A DNA stretch of 64,000 bases from Pacificitalea sp040119125 (GTDB lineage Bacteria > Pseudomonadota > Alphaproteobacteria > Rhodobacterales > Rhodobacteraceae): contig JBEDTR010000009.1 of NCBI GenBank assembly GCA_040119125.1, positions 1-64,000 of the forward strand. Reading direction: 5' to 3'. Positions 62,495-64,000 of this stretch are shown piece by piece; position 1 is the stretch's first letter, and each line of letters opens with the position of its first letter. A program made the position numbers and the translations under genes. Below the pieces are notes generated by a model. The model worked only from the letters and a program-made list of their open reading frames with translations, ran no database searches and was not told the origin of the DNA.

Positions 62495-63400
62495 CTACGC
62501 CTGCGCGCCGTTGGCGGTGGCCGCCGGGGCATCATCGGCGGCGGGGCTGGGGGCCACACCGCCATCATAGACCAGCGTGCGCGTGGGGAAGGGAATGCCC
62601 ACGCCGTTATTGTCCAACGCCTCTTTCACATTGCGCTTCATGTCGGCCTGAAACTGGAAGTAATCCGCGGCGGCAACCCAGACCCGCACAAGGAAATCCA
62701 CCGAACTGTCATTGAGGTTGTTGACCTGAATGAAGGGCGCAGGCTCTGTTCGGGAGCGGGGATCGGCCATGATCGTGTCGCGAATGACCTGCTCCGCCGT
62801 CGCAAGGTTGGAATCGTAGCTGACACCGAATGTCCACTCTGCCCGGCGGGTGTCATAGATCGAATAGTTGGTGATCGGCTGGCCCCAGATATCGGAATTG
62901 GGCATCGTAACCTGCACATTGTCCAGCGTGGCGATTTCGGTGGTAAAGATCGAGATGTCCTTCACCGTGCCCATGACGCCCGAGACGATGATGAAATCGC
63001 CCTTCTTGATCGGTCGGAACATCACCAGCATCACGCCCGCGGCGACGCCTGACAGCACGCCCTGCAGCGCAAGGCCGATGGCCAGACCGGCAGCACCGAC
63101 CAGCGCCACCAGCGACGCGGTCTGCACCCCGAACCGGTTCAGCACAAAGATGAACGCAAAGGTCAGGATGATGTATTTGGCGATATTGGCGAGGAAGGAA
63201 AACAGCGTGTCGTCGAGCCGCTTATAGCGCGTGGCCAGCCCCTCGATCCGGCGCTTCACGAAGCTGGAAACAAGGAAGGCGGCGATCAGAATGATGATCG
63301 CTGTCAGTAGATTGGCCCCGATCCCGACCAGAAACTGGACACTCAGGATGTCGCCCACCGTCGTTCCGGCGGCCAGCTCGGTGCTTAGAAATTCGTCCAT
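62495..63400 (-). CDS. Small-conductance mechanosensitive channel (MscS type)
   Basis: A 301-residue MscS channel releasing solutes on hypo-osmotic shock. Three N-terminal hydrophobic segments precede the pore-lining helix LVGAAGLAIGLALQGVLSGVAAGV; MFRPIKKGDFI marks the start of the beta domain and GIPFPTRTLVYDGG its end. An Ala-rich 20-residue tail follows. Stop codons of mscS and tdk are four bases apart. phhB lies just upstream on the same strand. Confidence 0.92.
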   Translation of the reverse strand: MDEFLSTELAAGTTVGDILSVQFLVGIGANLLTAIIILIAAFLVSSFVKRRIEGLATRYKRLDDTLFSFLANIAKYIILTFAFIFVLNRFGVQTASLVALVGAAGLAIGLALQGVLSGVAAGVMLVMFRPIKKGDFIIVSGVMGTVKDISIFTTEIATLDNVQVTMPNSDIWGQPITNYSIYDTRRAEWTFGVSYDSNLATAEQVIRDTIMADPRSRTEPAPFIQVNNLNDSSVDFLVRVWVAAADYFQFQADMKRNVKEALDNNGVGIPFPTRTLVYDGGVAPSPAADDAPAATANGAQA

Positions 63401-63403
63401 GCG

Positions 63404-63691
63404 TCAACTCTCCAGCGCAGCGTTTATTTTCTTGGCCAGCGCGATGTCCCGTGGGGTCACTCCGCCAGCGTCATGGCTTGTCAGCGCGACCTCTACCTTA
63501 TTGTAGCTGTTTGACCAATCCGGGTGGTGATCAGCCTTTTCCGCCATCAGCGCAACGCGGGACATGAAGCCCCATGCGGCGGTGAAATCCGCAAATTTGA
63601 AGCTGCGCCGAATGCTGCGACCGTCCTGTTTCCATCCAGTCAGATCGGCCAACGCGGTGTGAAGTTCGGTGTCAGACAGGGTTTTGCTCAT
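63404..63691 (-). CDS. phhB: 4a-hydroxytetrahydrobiopterin dehydratase
   Basis: A 95-residue pterin-4a-carbinolamine dehydratase recycling tetrahydropterin after phenylalanine hydroxylation. KADHHPDWSNSYNKVEVALTSHDAGGVT (described by residues about 50-78) carries the conserved HHPxW and HDxGGxT pieces with the catalytic histidines. Size is standard. It precedes mscS with a three-base gap; no phenylalanine hydroxylase is in the window. Confidence 0.93.
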   Translation of the reverse strand: MSKTLSDTELHTALADLTGWKQDGRSIRRSFKFADFTAAWGFMSRVALMAEKADHHPDWSNSYNKVEVALTSHDAGGVTPRDIALAKKINAALES

Positions 63692-63700
63692 GATGCGCCT

Positions 63701-64000
63701 TTAATTGTCTTCGCTGCCGGTCTTGCGGAACGGGCCGTAGCTGGTCAGCACTTCGATTTCATGGGCCACCGCGTCGGCCTCCGCCTCCAGATACTCCGCG
63801 ATTGCGGTGCGGAAGCCGGGATCGCCGACCCAATGCAGTGAATGGGTGGTGGTGGGCAGATAACCGCGCGCCAGCTTATGCTCGCCCTGCGCTCCGGCCT
63901 CGACCCGCTTCAGCCCGTGAGCGATCGCGAAATCAATGGCTTGATAATAGCACAGTTCAAAATGCAGACAGGGATGGTCCTCTACCGCGCCCCAGTATCG
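63701..64000 (-). CDS. FemAB-like / GNAT-type acyltransferase, C-terminal fragment
   Basis: The stop TAA is at 63701-63703 and the frame runs off the right edge. The visible 99 residues include the family-typical LHFELCYYQAIDFAIAHGL, VEAGAQGEHKLARGYLP and TTTHSLHWVGDPGF, matching the C-terminus of the FemAB-like (DUF482) group predicted to act on peptidoglycan-like substrates. The 5' part is outside the window. Confidence 0.85.
   Translation of the reverse strand, partial: RYWGAVEDHPCLHFELCYYQAIDFAIAHGLKRVEAGAQGEHKLARGYLPTTTHSLHWVGDPGFRTAIAEYLEAEADAVAHEIEVLTSYGPFRKTGSEDN

Overview
The window is high-GC, gene-dense chromosomal DNA of an alphaproteobacterium, most likely a Rhodobacterales/Roseobacter-group member. 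The evidence is the hisS-hisZ-hisG block (short HisG plus HisZ), the succinylase lysine genes, an L36 lacking the zinc cysteines, DUF1489- and DUF6478-type proteins, and tripartite tricarboxylate and glycine-betaine-type transporters. The genus cannot be resolved from the sequence. No insertion sequence, prophage, CRISPR array, rRNA operon or replication origin was seen.

Layout. 1-7.2 kb: exopolysaccharide block with a 5'-truncated glycosyltransferase on + and a translationally coupled minus-strand series (polymerase-like, Wzx-like flippase, glycosyltransferase, WcaF-like acetyltransferase, SGNH hydrolase). 7.3-9.4 kb: small unknown gene, dapE and a DUF2064 protein. 9.4-17.5 kb: LysR regulator, then a sugar-acid type catabolic module (FadR-type GntR regulator, TctA-TctB-TctC importer, ketoglutarate-semialdehyde-type dehydrogenase, RraA-like aldolase) with candidate promoters, operators and a clear terminator. 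17.7-25.4 kb: FadH-type reductase, three poorly known genes, ilvD, CPBP protease and N-formylglutamate amidohydrolase. 25.5-30.6 kb: tRNA-Val(GAC), rpmJ, rlmN, an amidoligase/glutamine-amidotransferase pair, a CDF metal exporter and a ribbon-helix-helix-like protein. 30.7-37 kb: LOG family protein, dapD, SDR protein, an HSL-family hydrolase that lacks its serine nucleophile, asparaginase and an alanine/sodium symporter. 37-42.2 kb: ProW-ProX-ProV importer with an Fe(II)/2-oxoglutarate oxygenase and a TetR regulator. 42.2-54.9 kb: DUF1489, hisG-hisZ-hisS, slyX, a lipoprotein, dnaE, ftsK and a DapC-like aminotransferase. 55-64 kb: EAL protein, tag, phaA, phaB, DUF465 and DUF2007 small genes, a TrmN6-like methyltransferase, a polyprenyl diphosphate synthase, tdk, mscS, phhB and a 3'-end fragment of a FemAB-like acyltransferase.

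How genes work together. dapD, a DapC-like aminotransferase and dapE cover three consecutive steps of the succinylase route to diaminopimelate but are scattered. HisZ and short HisG form one enzyme. phaA and phaB supply 3-hydroxybutyryl-CoA for polyhydroxybutyrate. The TctABC importer with its two minus-strand catabolic genes looks like a regulated carboxylate utilisation system. The ProWXV/oxygenase/TetR set looks like uptake plus oxidation of a quaternary-amine-like solute.

Most worth checking: the amidoligase/amidotransferase pair, the serine-to-glycine change in the HSL-family protein, the five-cysteine tail on ProV, the SGNH hydrolase with an inserted beta-rich domain, and inverted repeats placed at operator positions at 14.8 kb and 40.5 kb.
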